Assembly (NCBI RefSeq): GCF_001455205.1
Contig: NZ_CP013341.1
Location: forward strand, 930,001-994,000
DNA from: Nitrosomonas ureae
GTDB lineage: Bacteria > Pseudomonadota > Gammaproteobacteria > Burkholderiales > Nitrosomonadaceae
Length of the DNA: 64,000 bases
Direction of reading: 5' to 3'
The position numbers and the translations under genes were made by a program. Below the pieces are notes generated by a model, which ran no database searches, was not told the DNA's origin, and saw nothing but the letters and a program-made list of their open reading frames with translations. Shown here piece by piece: positions 39,346 through 47,948 of the stretch. Within the stretch, counting starts at the first letter, position 1, and the number at the start of each line of letters is the position of its first letter.

Positions 39346-40660
39346 TGTCCGGCAATTTAGTTGAATAGATTCAGTTGGTTGTTGTTATGGTGAGTGATCA
39401 TTTGCATCTCAGTATTTTTAAGTAATTGATCTAGGTTAGTTTTCTCGAAAAGAGTTAGGCTCAGGATTTGTAGGATTGTGTAAAGTGAAGTCTCGGTATT
39501 GAGTCGCTTTTTTACGATGGCAACCAAGACATAAACCGAGATGGCAATCCATATCTGTGTCTTGACTGCGTTTTCAGTGGTTCCGTAGAATTGCTTGATA
39601 CGAAGATGTTGTTTGATCCACTTGAAGAATAGTTCGATCTGCCAGCGACAACGATAAAGCTGAGCGATGGTCAGTGCAGGTAAATCGAAGTTGTTGGTTA
39701 GAAATACCAGATGCTTGTCGTGTTCGGCATCATAGAACTTAATACGTCGTAGGTGCTGCGGGTAATCCTTGCTGGCCTTCGTAGCGGTCAATGCAATGGT
39801 CTGATCGCATCGCAGTCCCGTGGATTTGTCCACTGAGTGAGAGTAGACACGGCGAAAAAGGAGACTGGATTTAGCGCGCGTTACAAAAAATGCTTGTGCT
39901 TGATGCATAGTGAACCAGCGAGCAAAGTCGGTAAAGCCCCGATCCATGATGTAAAAGCTGCCAGCTTCGGGGATCAGGAAATCGAGCACATTGACTTCGT
40001 GCATCTTGCCGTCGCTGATATGGATGAACGTTGGAATGTTGCCGCGTAGATCAAGCAGTGTATGCATCTTGACGGCAGCTTTGGTCTGACGAAAGCGCGC
40101 CCATGGAAAGACGCTCAAACACAGATCGATGGTCGTGGTATCGAGTGCATAGACTGTCTGTTCCAACTCCACCGCTAAGCTATCGCTGGAGTAAAGCTTT
40201 CTGGCGATCTGGATCAAGCTCATCGCGAAATCCATGTAGATGCGACAATCGCGCTGCTCGTTGGCATCGGCCAACGTACTCTTGGCGATGTTGCCTCGTA
40301 TGCCCAAGTGATAAAGCTTAGCTTGGTGAGCGCGCAGACAGGTTTCGATGTTGCGCAGACTCTCGCGGTAAGTCAGCTGCGCGAAAGCCATGCAAAGAAA
40401 TTGATCGAGATGCGAAAGAGTCTTGGTGGGATATTTGGAAGGGTAACGCTGTACACAGCGGCGGAATGTGTGAAGGGGCAAGTAATCCATGAGTTGTGCG
40501 AATACCAATTTGCCTGAATGCATGATAAGAAGCCACGTAGGGAAACCTCCAGTTTCGCAAAAAATTCACTTTCAAATCGGTGACACCCCCAAACATACCA
40601 TTTCATTCTACAGATCAATCTGTTATACAATCATCTTGGGTAAATTGCCGGACACTACTG
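39340..40660 (-). mobile_element. Complete IS4-family insertion sequence, 1321 bp
   Basis: Perfect 20-bp terminal inverted repeats CAGTAGTGTCCGGCAATTTA lie at 39340-39359 and, inverted, at 40641-40660. The 9-bp target AATGTAGTT is repeated directly at 39331-39339 and 40661-40669. One transposase gene fills the element, and its stop lies inside the left repeat. Intact ends and identical target repeats point to a recent insertion. Rejoining the target restores an open frame, which confirms the boundaries. Confidence 0.95.
39357..40523 (-). CDS. IS4-family DDE transposase
   Basis: The 388-residue transposase has an N-terminal DUF4372-type domain (FRRCVQRYPSKYPTKTLSHL) and DDE catalytic aspartates in YALDTTTIDL and FYIMDRGFTDF. 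The IS4 Y-R-E-K signature is seen as YRCRWQIELFFKWIKQHLRI. It appears full length, and the element's ends are intact, so it is probably active or recently active. It runs opposite to the interrupted host gene. Confidence 0.93.
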   Translation of the reverse strand: MHSGKLVFAQLMDYLPLHTFRRCVQRYPSKYPTKTLSHLDQFLCMAFAQLTYRESLRNIETCLRAHQAKLYHLGIRGNIAKSTLADANEQRDCRIYMDFAMSLIQIARKLYSSDSLAVELEQTVYALDTTTIDLCLSVFPWARFRQTKAAVKMHTLLDLRGNIPTFIHISDGKMHEVNVLDFLIPEAGSFYIMDRGFTDFARWFTMHQAQAFFVTRAKSSLLFRRVYSHSVDKSTGLRCDQTIALTATKASKDYPQHLRRIKFYDAEHDKHLVFLTNNFDLPALTIAQLYRCRWQIELFFKWIKQHLRIKQFYGTTENAVKTQIWIAISVYVLVAIVKKRLNTETSLYTILQILSLTLFEKTNLDQLLKNTEMQMITHHNNNQLNLFN

Positions 40661-40669
40661 AATGTAGTT

Positions 40670-40729
40670 GATGAGGATATTCAGAACGCAAACGAGCAAG
40701 GTAAGACGCAATGTCATTGCGCTAACTGA
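40670..40729 (+). pseudogene. Separated 3' end of the IS-interrupted membrane-protein gene
   Basis: Continuing the frame of the interrupted gene after the second target copy gives 19 codons (DEDIQNANEQGKTQCHCAN) and a TGA at 40727-40729. The CHC near the end would have been the natural C-terminus. It has no start of its own. Confidence 0.7.
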
Positions 40730-40742
40730 CCGAAGCCCAATC

Positions 40743-40814
40743 AAAGTAACATAAGATAATTTATATTTTACTTTTAGAGAGTAAAGTAATATAAAGGATT
40801 TTATATGTTACTTT
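40743..40814 (+). promoter_or_regulatory. Double palindromic operator upstream of second Fic gene
   Basis: Four 11-bp sites alternate in orientation: AAAGTAACATA (40743-40753), TATTTTACTTT (40764-40774), AAAGTAATATA (40783-40793) and TATGTTACTTT (40804-40814). They form two palindromes, each two sites separated by exactly 10 bp, with 8 bp between palindromes. Repeat periods of about 20 bp place all sites on one DNA face. The array ends 15 bp before the Fic start codon, so it is well placed to repress it. Confidence 0.75.
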
Positions 40815-40829
40815 CCGCATGCAAATGAC

Positions 40830-41972
40830 ATGACGATACATCTCGAGCAGTATCAATCCGGGCAATATCAAAAAGGCTATGAATATCGTTATTTCTTGCC
40901 TTCCAGTATCAATGACGAATGGGTATGGCAAACGCCGCAGATAAATCTGCTACTGGAAAAAGCTGCTGTCAAACTCGGAGAGTTGAATTCGTTTGCGCGC
41001 TTAGTGCCCAATGCAGATTTATTTATTCAGTTGCATGTCACTAAGGAGGCGGTGGTATCCAGCCGCATCGAGGGAACACAAACCAACATGCGCGAGGCGG
41101 TGCTGCCGGAATCGGAAATCTTGCCCGAGCATCGCAATGATTGGCGCGAGGTGCAGAATTACACGCAAGCACTTAATCAGGCGATCAGCGATCTGCAAAC
41201 ACTGCCTTTATCTTCGCGGCTGTTGAAACAAACGCATGCTACTTTGCTACAAAGTGTGCGTAGCGAGTATAAGACGCCCGGCGAGTTCCGTACCAGTCAG
41301 AACTGGATAGGCGGTCATAGCTTGGCGGATGCCGCATTCATTCCACCACACCATCAACATGTTAATGAATTAATGGGAGATCTGGAACATTTTCTGCATA
41401 ACCACGATATTCATGTTCCAGCGCTAATTCGTATCGCAATTGCGCATTATCAGTTTGAAACCATACATCCGTTTCTGGATGGCAACGGACGTATTGGACG
41501 TTTACTAATTACCTTGTTTCTGGTGAGCGAGGGGATTCTGGATAAACCTTTGCTTTATCTCTCTAGCTATTTTGAGAAGAACAAGGGGCTGTATTATGAC
41601 AATTTGATGGTGGTGCGCGAGAAAAACGATATGTTGCAGTGGCTTAAGTATTTTTTGGTGGGGGTGGAGCAAACGGCGACATTGGCGGTAAGTACCTTAT
41701 CCAACATCATTGCCTTGAAAGTTAGATTGGAGCAGGGCCTACAACTCAAGCTCGGACGCAGGGCTGTGAGCGCGCAACGCTTGCTCAATGCCTTGTTCAT
41801 ACAGCCTGCTACCAGCGTTGAAACCGTCCAAAAAATATGCGACATCAGCTACAAGGCTGCCAATGAACTGGTTGCCCAGATGCGCGCGCATGGAATTTTG
41901 CAGGAAATTACCGGGCAAACCCGTAACCGGGTGTTTATTTTTGCTGAGTATTTGGAGATTTTTGACAATTAA
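40830..41972 (+). CDS. Fic family protein with C-terminal winged helix (second copy type)
   Basis: The 380-residue protein has the complete Fic motif HPFLDGNGRIGR near residue 215, an N-terminal inhibitory helix SSRIEGT (class II pattern) around residue 78, and a C-terminal winged helix-turn-helix (RLLNALFIQPATSVETVQKI). It shares architecture with the Fic protein at 21.5-22.6 kb, but the sequences differ clearly outside the core. Predicted role is AMP transfer to an unknown protein target. A double palindrome directly upstream suggests the winged helix regulates its own gene. Confidence 0.88.
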   Translation: MTIHLEQYQSGQYQKGYEYRYFLPSSINDEWVWQTPQINLLLEKAAVKLGELNSFARLVPNADLFIQLHVTKEAVVSSRIEGTQTNMREAVLPESEILPEHRNDWREVQNYTQALNQAISDLQTLPLSSRLLKQTHATLLQSVRSEYKTPGEFRTSQNWIGGHSLADAAFIPPHHQHVNELMGDLEHFLHNHDIHVPALIRIAIAHYQFETIHPFLDGNGRIGRLLITLFLVSEGILDKPLLYLSSYFEKNKGLYYDNLMVVREKNDMLQWLKYFLVGVEQTATLAVSTLSNIIALKVRLEQGLQLKLGRRAVSAQRLLNALFIQPATSVETVQKICDISYKAANELVAQMRAHGILQEITGQTRNRVFIFAEYLEIFDN

Positions 41973-42047
41973 ATTTGACTATTTGTTTTAACTGCTTGAA
42001 TCAGCGGAGTCACTTCAAAGATTGGAATGAGAACGGCATCAAGAACC

Positions 42048-42064
42048 ATTATCATTTATTATCA
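42048..42064. promoter_or_regulatory. Possible Fur-like site upstream of bfr
   Basis: ATTATCATTTATTATCA (reverse: TGATAATAAATGATAAT) resembles repeated GATAAT hexamers of Fur boxes. It lies just upstream of the probable -35 of bfr. This is a pattern match only. Confidence 0.35.
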
Positions 42065-42075
42065 ATAACTTGCTA

Positions 42076-42104
42076 TTGTATTCTTGTTATGTAATTCTTA
42101 TAAT
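42076..42104 (+). promoter_or_regulatory. Probable sigma-70 promoter of bfr
   Basis: TTGTAT (42076-42081), a 17-bp spacer and a perfect TATAAT (42099-42104) lie 116 bp before the bfr start codon. Confidence 0.55.
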
Positions 42105-42220
42105 ACAAACCGTATGGATTAAATAGCATACTACGCTTATTTGTTTGCCTTATTGAAGTTTTTTAGACAAAAAATACAGTGCCTGTCCGTAATCCAATAA
42201 ATAATCGAGGGAGAATTCCT

Positions 42221-42688
42221 ATGAAAGGCAATACTAAAATTATCGATACCCTGAACAATCTTTTGGCAGGTGAGCTGACGGCAATGGATCAATATTTCAC
42301 GCATTCACGGATGTATGAAGATTGGGGATTCAGCAAACTCTATGAGCGCATTGATCATGAAATGGATGATGAGAAACAGCATGCAGACCATTTGATCAAA
42401 CGAATTCTGTTTCTTGAGGGCGTGCCTGCTGTAGGTAATCGCAGCCCGCTGAGGATTGGCAGTAACGTGAAGGAAATGCTGCAAAACGATTTGGATCTGG
42501 AGCGCGCCGTGATAGTTTCATTACGAAATGCCATTGTTACTTGTGAGCAGGAGCAGGATTTCCAGACGCGGGAAATTCTTGTTGGTATGCTGACTGAAAC
42601 CGAGGAAGATCATGCATATTGGCTGGAAAAACAGCTGGGACTGATAGGAAAAATAGGGTTGCAGAATTACCTGCAGTCTCAGATGTGA
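42221..42688 (+). CDS. bfr: Bacterioferritin, residue 52 not methionine
   Basis: Bacterioferritin stores iron in a 24-mer. The start is the ATG at 42221 after GAGGGAGA, giving 155 residues. Ferroxidase ligands E18, E51 and H54 are visible, with the later pairs in LVGMLTETEEDHAYW. The residue that binds heme in E. coli Bfr (Met52) is Lys here, with a Met at 48 instead. Heme-poor subunits of this kind are known from BfrA/FtnA-type proteins that pair with a Met52-type partner. A Fur-like site lies upstream and a terminator downstream, so it is monocistronic. Confidence 0.92.
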   Translation: MKGNTKIIDTLNNLLAGELTAMDQYFTHSRMYEDWGFSKLYERIDHEMDDEKQHADHLIKRILFLEGVPAVGNRSPLRIGSNVKEMLQNDLDLERAVIVSLRNAIVTCEQEQDFQTREILVGMLTETEEDHAYWLEKQLGLIGKIGLQNYLQSQM

Positions 42689-42703
42689 CAGTTAGCCCAG
42701 TCT

Positions 42704-42737
42704 AAATGCTACAGGAAGATTTTTCCTGCAGCATTTT
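42704..42737 (+). terminator. Rho-independent terminator after bfr
   Basis: AAATGCTACAGGAA pairs with TTCCTGCAGCATTT with one mismatch around a 5-nt loop. A short T-run forms the end of the stem, and TTTTTT lies a few bases further on. It starts 15 bp past the bfr stop. Confidence 0.75.
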
Positions 42738-42888
42738 GCTATGTTTTTTCATTCTTGGCTTGATCGATTTCCGGTATCGGTCTCTGCGCCTCCGTTGGCG
42801 CGATATTCATGACTAAAATCGTGTCAACGAAACTGAACTGTTATGCCAAGTAAAATAATAGTCTTAAGCTCAGTGGATGTAGTTTCAC

Positions 42889-43938
42889 TTAATTCAAACT
42901 GTTCATATCTTCTTGATATTTAGCCTTGCATTGTTCACCCTTGCCGCCTAAATCCAGTACGCCGGTAGTTCTCATGCATTCATTATATTCAAACAAAATA
43001 TCATTCTTTTTTTGTGCGACGTCCAATGAAGCTGAGAGCTGCTTAACTTGTTGAACGACATTTTTTAAACCGGTGTCCGATGCGGCGCTCAAGCCTTCTA
43101 TTTTTTCTTTGGTTGCATCCAGTCTAAGCAGGGATTCTTGATTGATTTTTTTAGCCTGCGCAGCGAAAGCATGGTTGGCTCTATTGGAGTAATTTCTTAA
43201 TTCATCCACATTTTGTTGCGTGATATCGGCCAATTTCGTTTGGTAATTATTGAGCTCATCCTGAACAAAAGTATTGATGGCTTCTTTAAAGCCCTCCAAA
43301 GAACCGTCAATTTCTTCCTTGAATGTTTGCATTTTCTTTTCAACCAGCACTTTGACATCGCCATCCAGTTTTTTCACAATGGTGTCCGAGATTTTCTCCA
43401 CCGGCGGGCGTGAATCGATTATTTCGGTTTTGGCATCGGTTAAGCTGGATTTGAGATCGTCTGCAAGCAACTTCTGCTTGTCGTTGATTTGCTCGAGCGC
43501 ATTTTTTTCATTCTCCGCAACCAGCCAGGAAATCAGTACTAGTTCCTTTTTCTTTTGCTGATCCAGGCCGTGGATCATTTCATCCAAAATACTCCCGGCT
43601 GCTTCCTTATCCGCAACACTTTTCATATGCGTCAAGTTGGCGGAATCCAATAAGTTCTGCAAATTACCTTGAATCTCGCTGATATTGGCATCCGCCCGGC
43701 TTAATATCAGTGACTGGCGGTAGAATTCATAGGGCAAATAAATCAGAGCCAGAGCAGCACATATCACGGAAGCCACCGTTTTCCAGCGCTTGTGTTGGAT
43801 ATAAAAACTCAGCCCAAGAAATACTAGCGCAAGAATGAAAATCGGCATCAAAATTTGCGCTATTTCCAGCCAACCTCTTTCTATCAACGTTTCAATCGAA
43901 ACAAATTTCAACATCTTGGTAATAAACTCGTTCATCAA
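42889..43938 (-). CDS. Hypothetical two-span membrane protein with long coiled coil
   Basis: The 349-residue protein has two membrane segments (about residues 26-47 and 53-70), then some 250 residues of heptad-rich helix. Examples are KLADITQQNVDELRNYSNRA and KNVVQQVKQLSASLDVAQKK. A short tail carries two cysteines (ECMRTTG, EQCKAKY). I recognise no family. The layout recalls membrane-anchored coiled-coil proteins such as chemoreceptor-like or RmuC-like scaffolds, but no signalling or nuclease domain is seen. It is transcribed alone, divergent from the deacetylase-like gene. Confidence 0.75.
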   Translation of the reverse strand: MMNEFITKMLKFVSIETLIERGWLEIAQILMPIFILALVFLGLSFYIQHKRWKTVASVICAALALIYLPYEFYRQSLILSRADANISEIQGNLQNLLDSANLTHMKSVADKEAAGSILDEMIHGLDQQKKKELVLISWLVAENEKNALEQINDKQKLLADDLKSSLTDAKTEIIDSRPPVEKISDTIVKKLDGDVKVLVEKKMQTFKEEIDGSLEGFKEAINTFVQDELNNYQTKLADITQQNVDELRNYSNRANHAFAAQAKKINQESLLRLDATKEKIEGLSAASDTGLKNVVQQVKQLSASLDVAQKKNDILFEYNECMRTTGVLDLGGKGEQCKAKYQEDMNSLN

Positions 43939-44109
43939 TGACTCCCCATATGACGAAAAAAATGCAATTAAATGTAACCGCTATCTTAGAATACCGATAA
44001 TTTATCATGGTATAGCCGGTTGATTGTATAAACTTTAGCTTTCAGCATCACCAACCCATTGGGTGTATGACCGTGATCAACATTAAATCTCGATAGACTA
44101 GGAAATAAA

Positions 44110-45039
44110 GTGCAAACAGCCTATATCAGTCATTCCGATTGTCTTAAGCATGATCAGGGCGGGTATCACCCGGAGAGTCCGCAGCGATTGATCGCAATCG
44201 AAAATGAATTAAGTGCCAGCGGCTTGCTGGCAAAGTTACAGCGTTATGATGCGCCGCTGGCAACCACAGAACAATTGGCGCGTGTACATAAACCGGACTA
44301 CATTGAAAGCATCCGACAGATAGCTCCAGACGCCGGATGGATTGCGCTGGATGCGGATACCGCGATGAATCCCTTTTCGCTGAATGCTGCATTACGTGCG
44401 GCGGGAGCGGTTGTGCTGGCGACGGATTTGGTTCTAACGAACCCAGTCAATAATGCATTTTGCGCTGTGCGCCCACCGGGTCATCACGCGGAATCGGGTC
44501 GTGCCATGGGCTTCTGCTTGTTCAATAATGTCGCAATCGGGGTGGCACATGCGCTTGAACACCACCATTTGCAACGTGTTGCGATTCTGGATTTTGATGT
44601 GCATCATGGCAATGGCAGTGAAGAAATTTTCTCAGACAATCAGCATGTTATGTTGTGCTCCACTTTCCAGCACCCCTTCTATCCCTATAGCGGTGCCAAT
44701 AGCGGTAGTGATCGCATGGTCAATGTGCCTCTACGGCGTGACGCCGATGGTGCGGTTTTCCGGAAGGCAGTGAGCGAGTCTTGGCTACCGGCATTGGATC
44801 GATTCAAGCCGGAAATGATTTTTATCTCCGCAGGATTTGATGCGCACCGGGATGACGATATGTCGCAAGTATATCTGAGTGACGACGATTATGTCTGGAT
44901 CACGCAGCAGATTAGAGCGATTGCGGATCAGTATTCCCAGGGTCGTATTGTATCCGTTCTGGAAGGCGGTTATGAATTGCATTCATTGGCTCGCTGTGTG
45001 GTGGCGCATATACGGATGTTACATGCGGAAGAAATGTAG
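44110..45039 (+). CDS. Histone deacetylase family (acetylpolyamine/acetoin-type) hydrolase
   Basis: The 309-residue protein belongs to the class II-like HDAC superfamily of zinc deacetylases, which in bacteria act on acetylpolyamines or small acetyl amides. Catalytic features are RPPGHHAESGRAMGFCLFNN, the zinc ligands in DFDVHHGNG, and AGFDAHRDD. Start is a GTG at 44110; no better ATG is in frame. The natural substrate cannot be read from the sequence. Confidence 0.9.
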   Translation: MQTAYISHSDCLKHDQGGYHPESPQRLIAIENELSASGLLAKLQRYDAPLATTEQLARVHKPDYIESIRQIAPDAGWIALDADTAMNPFSLNAALRAAGAVVLATDLVLTNPVNNAFCAVRPPGHHAESGRAMGFCLFNNVAIGVAHALEHHHLQRVAILDFDVHHGNGSEEIFSDNQHVMLCSTFQHPFYPYSGANSGSDRMVNVPLRRDADGAVFRKAVSESWLPALDRFKPEMIFISAGFDAHRDDDMSQVYLSDDDYVWITQQIRAIADQYSQGRIVSVLEGGYELHSLARCVVAHIRMLHAEEM

Positions 45040-45315
45040 GGCGAGTAGTAATTTTATCGCGTAAACGTCCATTCACATTGCTCGGATCACTTCGGTTGAT
45101 GCATGATTCTGATACTATGGAAGCAGGAGCCAGTGATTGAGATTGAATTGTATTAATCATTCATGCACGAGATTCCGGTAAATCGTGACTGGATCACAAT
45201 CAATCGGATCCGTTTCGGATGTTATTCAGGCACACCCTGAAGAATTAGCGTTATGCTCACCACAATGTATTTACAAATCTTTCAGTGTTACTTCACCACG
45301 GTACGAGTACTATGA

Positions 45316-45855
45316 TTAAGCATTGTGTTTCCTGCGGCGTGTCGTGAAACCAAGTAATCCCAATCCAGTAAGCAATATGGTATAAATTTCCGGCTTTGGC
45401 ACAGTCCTTATTTCGGTTTTTACATCGAAGCTATTATCGCTACTATGAAAAATACCGAGGTTTTCCGTAACCGTGCCAAGCAGCTTAAAATTAACCTCGC
45501 CTAATGATTTTATATCACTATGGTATTGATTTTCCGTAGGAATAAACGTCCCGACAGTGAAGGTTTTGAAGTGTGTAATATTATTAATTATCGCATCCTG
45601 ATTGCTAATGAAAGAAATGTGCTGAGCTGGTCGAGATGAAAAATTCACATTAGAAATGACCGTTTGTAAATAAATAATACTCGGTGTATTAAAACTGGCT
45701 GGATGTAGATTCGAACCAAGAAGAACCGGCGCATCATCGGATAGAAGCATTGCCTGCAATCGAAAGCTTGTTGCCGAAACTGTATCAGCCATGATGCAAT
45801 GAGCACTGATTAATACAGCAAACATTGTGCATGAAATTACAGTGTTCTTAGTCAC
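45316..45855 (-). CDS. PEP-CTERM domain protein with variant sorting motif
   Basis: From the GTG at 45855 (preceded by GGGGA) the protein has 179 residues: a signal peptide (TVISCTMFAVLISAHCIMAD), a Ser/Asn-rich central domain, and a PEP-CTERM tail. The tail reads PKPEIYTILLTGLGLLGF plus a basic end (TRRRKHNA). The usual VPEPETY is changed to VPKPEIY. Exosortase cleaves such tails and exports the protein to the surface. The exosortase gene is not in this window. A TTG 13 codons upstream is a poorer start. Confidence 0.78.
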   Translation of the reverse strand: MTKNTVISCTMFAVLISAHCIMADTVSATSFRLQAMLLSDDAPVLLGSNLHPASFNTPSIIYLQTVISNVNFSSRPAQHISFISNQDAIINNITHFKTFTVGTFIPTENQYHSDIKSLGEVNFKLLGTVTENLGIFHSSDNSFDVKTEIRTVPKPEIYTILLTGLGLLGFTTRRRKHNA

Positions 45856-46009
45856 AACATTTTCCCCAGCGCATTTATGAATGAAATAATTCAAAAAGCT
45901 TTTATTTACCTTTCTAGGTGTGTCTATCTTTTTGATGATCTATAAATATTTTTATGAAGTTACAAATACACATAGGCGCTAACAGTAGCATTTCACTATT
46001 GCTTAGTGC

Positions 46010-46025
46010 TGTGATAAAAATCACA
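46010..46025. promoter_or_regulatory. CRP-type palindrome
   Basis: TGTGATAAAAATCACA matches the CRP half-sites TGTGA and TCACA with the correct 6-bp spacing. It lies about 155 bp upstream of the PEP-CTERM gene start at 45855. Whether a Crp-like protein uses it is unknown. Confidence 0.45.
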
Positions 46026-46104
46026 TCCGAAAATTGCTAATGGAATTTTCTGAAAGTGTTCGAAAGATTCTGATGAATCTCCCTGATACTTTTGATAAAG
46101 GTGC

Positions 46105-46370
46105 GTTTCTTCTGCTATCCCCAATTTCTATGGATAACTTTGTGGATAACTTCTTTAATTGACGAGCTAACCCACAATTTACCATGGGTTTCTCTTAAAT
46201 TGATGAATAAATTAACACTTTCATTATAGATAATTTATCAAATAGTTATGGGATATTTCGCGGCTTGACATGAAGTTATTTTCGATAGCCACTGTATCTT
46301 GTCTAAATTGTGGATGATTCAGAGTGTCAAGAAAAAATTGAATGCACTGACGAGTGCGCACATTTTCAAG
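46105..46370. repeat. Diverged direct repeat, copy 1, with DnaA-box-like sites
   Basis: This segment aligns with 47949-48212. Shared blocks are GTTTCTTCTG at the start, then TGGATAACTTTGTG, and near the end TTGTGGATGATTCAG followed by TGTCAAGAAAAA. Within copy 1 are TATGGATAA (46129-46137) and the perfect DnaA box TGTGGATAA (46141-46149). Confidence 0.7.
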
Positions 46371-46977
46371 GAAAAGAAAAGCCTTTTCCAGCAAGGGCGA
46401 TAGAATCACCCTGATGGATAATAGCCGGATCACTTTTAGAGAAATTCTACCGGAGGCTTATGGATTATGTCCTCAACCAAGCGAGTCTTGGAATGGGTGA
46501 GGGAACATACATATTAAGACAGCGGTATCGTTAAAAATGACTGTACCATCGAAACTATGCGTGATTGCTTGTGAGCGTGGAAATAGCTGCAGGGTAAGGA
46601 AATTCTGAGAATTTGCACCTGTCATTCCGAATGCTGTGAGGAGTCTCTAACAATTAATAGAATAGATTTTCCGCATTGTTCCAAATGACATTTATTCAGC
46701 GCTTCCTCAAGTTTGATAGGACGATCGCCTATCTATTGCTATGAGTGAGTAAACTTTAACTATTGTTAGTTAACACACAGACAAAATCAGATCTGATCTT
46801 TCAAAATGAAATCGCAAAGCATTAGATGCTTCTGATTAAAGATAACACAGATTGCGGTATAGAGATAATGAATATATGGTTTTGAATAGATGGATTGAAG
46901 CTTATCACTTGATATTCTAAAATCGGCTTATAATAGATTGATTTACATACTTTTGTGTTCATTCAAGGGGAAACGAT

Positions 46978-47286
46978 ATGCTCGTGACTTTTACAACTGA
47001 TGCGCATGCCAACATCACCATGTTTGGGGATGTTGCCCTTATCTTGCTGAGAATGATGGGACACAGCAAGACTGTACCGGGGGCTATTCTGGCTGCGGAT
47101 GTTCCCATGGCGTTGAACCGGTTAAAAACTGCTATAAATGCAGAAAAAGCATTGCCACCGGTTGAAGGTAGAGGTGAAGGCGAGGAAGAGGATCAACCGG
47201 CAGTTAGCATTGCTGACAGAGCGTTGCCCCTAATTAACCTATTGACCGCAGCAGCAGAAGCTGAATGTGACGTCATGTGGAAATAA
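46978..47286 (+). CDS. DUF1840 family protein
   Basis: The 102-residue protein begins MLVTFTTDAHANITMFGDVA and has the DUF1840 features: a conserved N-terminal TF-x-T/S-DA-x-A-x-I-x-MF stretch, a variable acidic linker (EGRGEGEEEDQ), and a C-terminal RALPLINLLTAAAEAECDVM-type helix with a terminal Trp. DUF1840 proteins are small cytosolic proteins of unknown function in beta- and gammaproteobacteria. A GGGGAAA site precedes the ATG. Confidence 0.85.
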   Translation: MLVTFTTDAHANITMFGDVALILLRMMGHSKTVPGAILAADVPMALNRLKTAINAEKALPPVEGRGEGEEEDQPAVSIADRALPLINLLTAAAEAECDVMWK

Positions 47287-47417
47287 ACTTATCGTTAATC
47301 AGGCGGTAGCTGATATCGCCAAAGCAGAGGAGTTAAAAACTGGTTTATAAACACATAGGTTATTGCTGATAATATTAGCCATAACTTATTGATTGATCTA
47401 TCAGAGAAACAGAAAGA

Positions 47418-47726
47418 ATGAAAGAAGAAATTAAACAAAGATTACAAAAGAATGAAATCTGGCAGCGTGGGCTCTATATGCTATTTTTCATTTTCATCTA
47501 TGGGGTTTCAAAATTTGTGGTCATAGGCGTCATGTTATTTCAATTTCTTACGATTATCGTGACCGGTAACGTCAATGAACAATTACTGAGATTTGGACAG
47601 AATCTTAGTACGTATCTTTATCAAGTTACATTATTTTTAACCTATAACAGTGAACAACGCCCATTTCCATTCAGCGCTTGGCCAGACGGTGTGCCTAATC
47701 ATAAAATTAATTATCTGGATGAATAA
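47418..47726 (+). CDS. DUF4389 family membrane protein
   Basis: The 102-residue protein has two membrane segments (about residues 17-48 and 62-75) and ends in the DUF4389 signature YNSEQRPFPFSAWPDG. The N-terminus is charged and helical (EEIKQRLQKNEIWQRGLYML). Function is unknown. It follows the DUF1840 gene by 131 bp on the same strand, and both lie between the two copies of the 265-bp repeat. Confidence 0.85.
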   Translation: MKEEIKQRLQKNEIWQRGLYMLFFIFIYGVSKFVVIGVMLFQFLTIIVTGNVNEQLLRFGQNLSTYLYQVTLFLTYNSEQRPFPFSAWPDGVPNHKINYLDE

Positions 47727-47948
47727 ATAGGCAGATATCATCTAGCTGTGGTCTTCTAAAAGATATAGCAATTTGGAAAAACTTTGAACAAGTGTCATTT
47801 CGAGAGTGGCGGAAAGTAATTTTTTAAGCTTCCTCATTTACTATGTTCGGAATGTGGGTAACTTCATAGGTAATATGAATCTCATCTTGAAAGAAGAATT
47901 TCCACATAAGGCTGGCATTTCTCGAATTACTGCCTTATTTGTAATGAA

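Larger units (their letters stand above)
45856..46977. other. AT-rich non-coding region with repeat, CRP-like site and DnaA-box-like sites
   Basis: No convincing gene is seen in this 1.1-kb stretch. It holds a perfect CRP-type palindrome near its left end and copy 1 of a 266-bp diverged repeat that includes two DnaA-box-like sequences. The part from 46371 to 46977 shows no repeat partner I could find. Short open frames inside lack ribosome-binding sites and family features. Confidence 0.55.
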
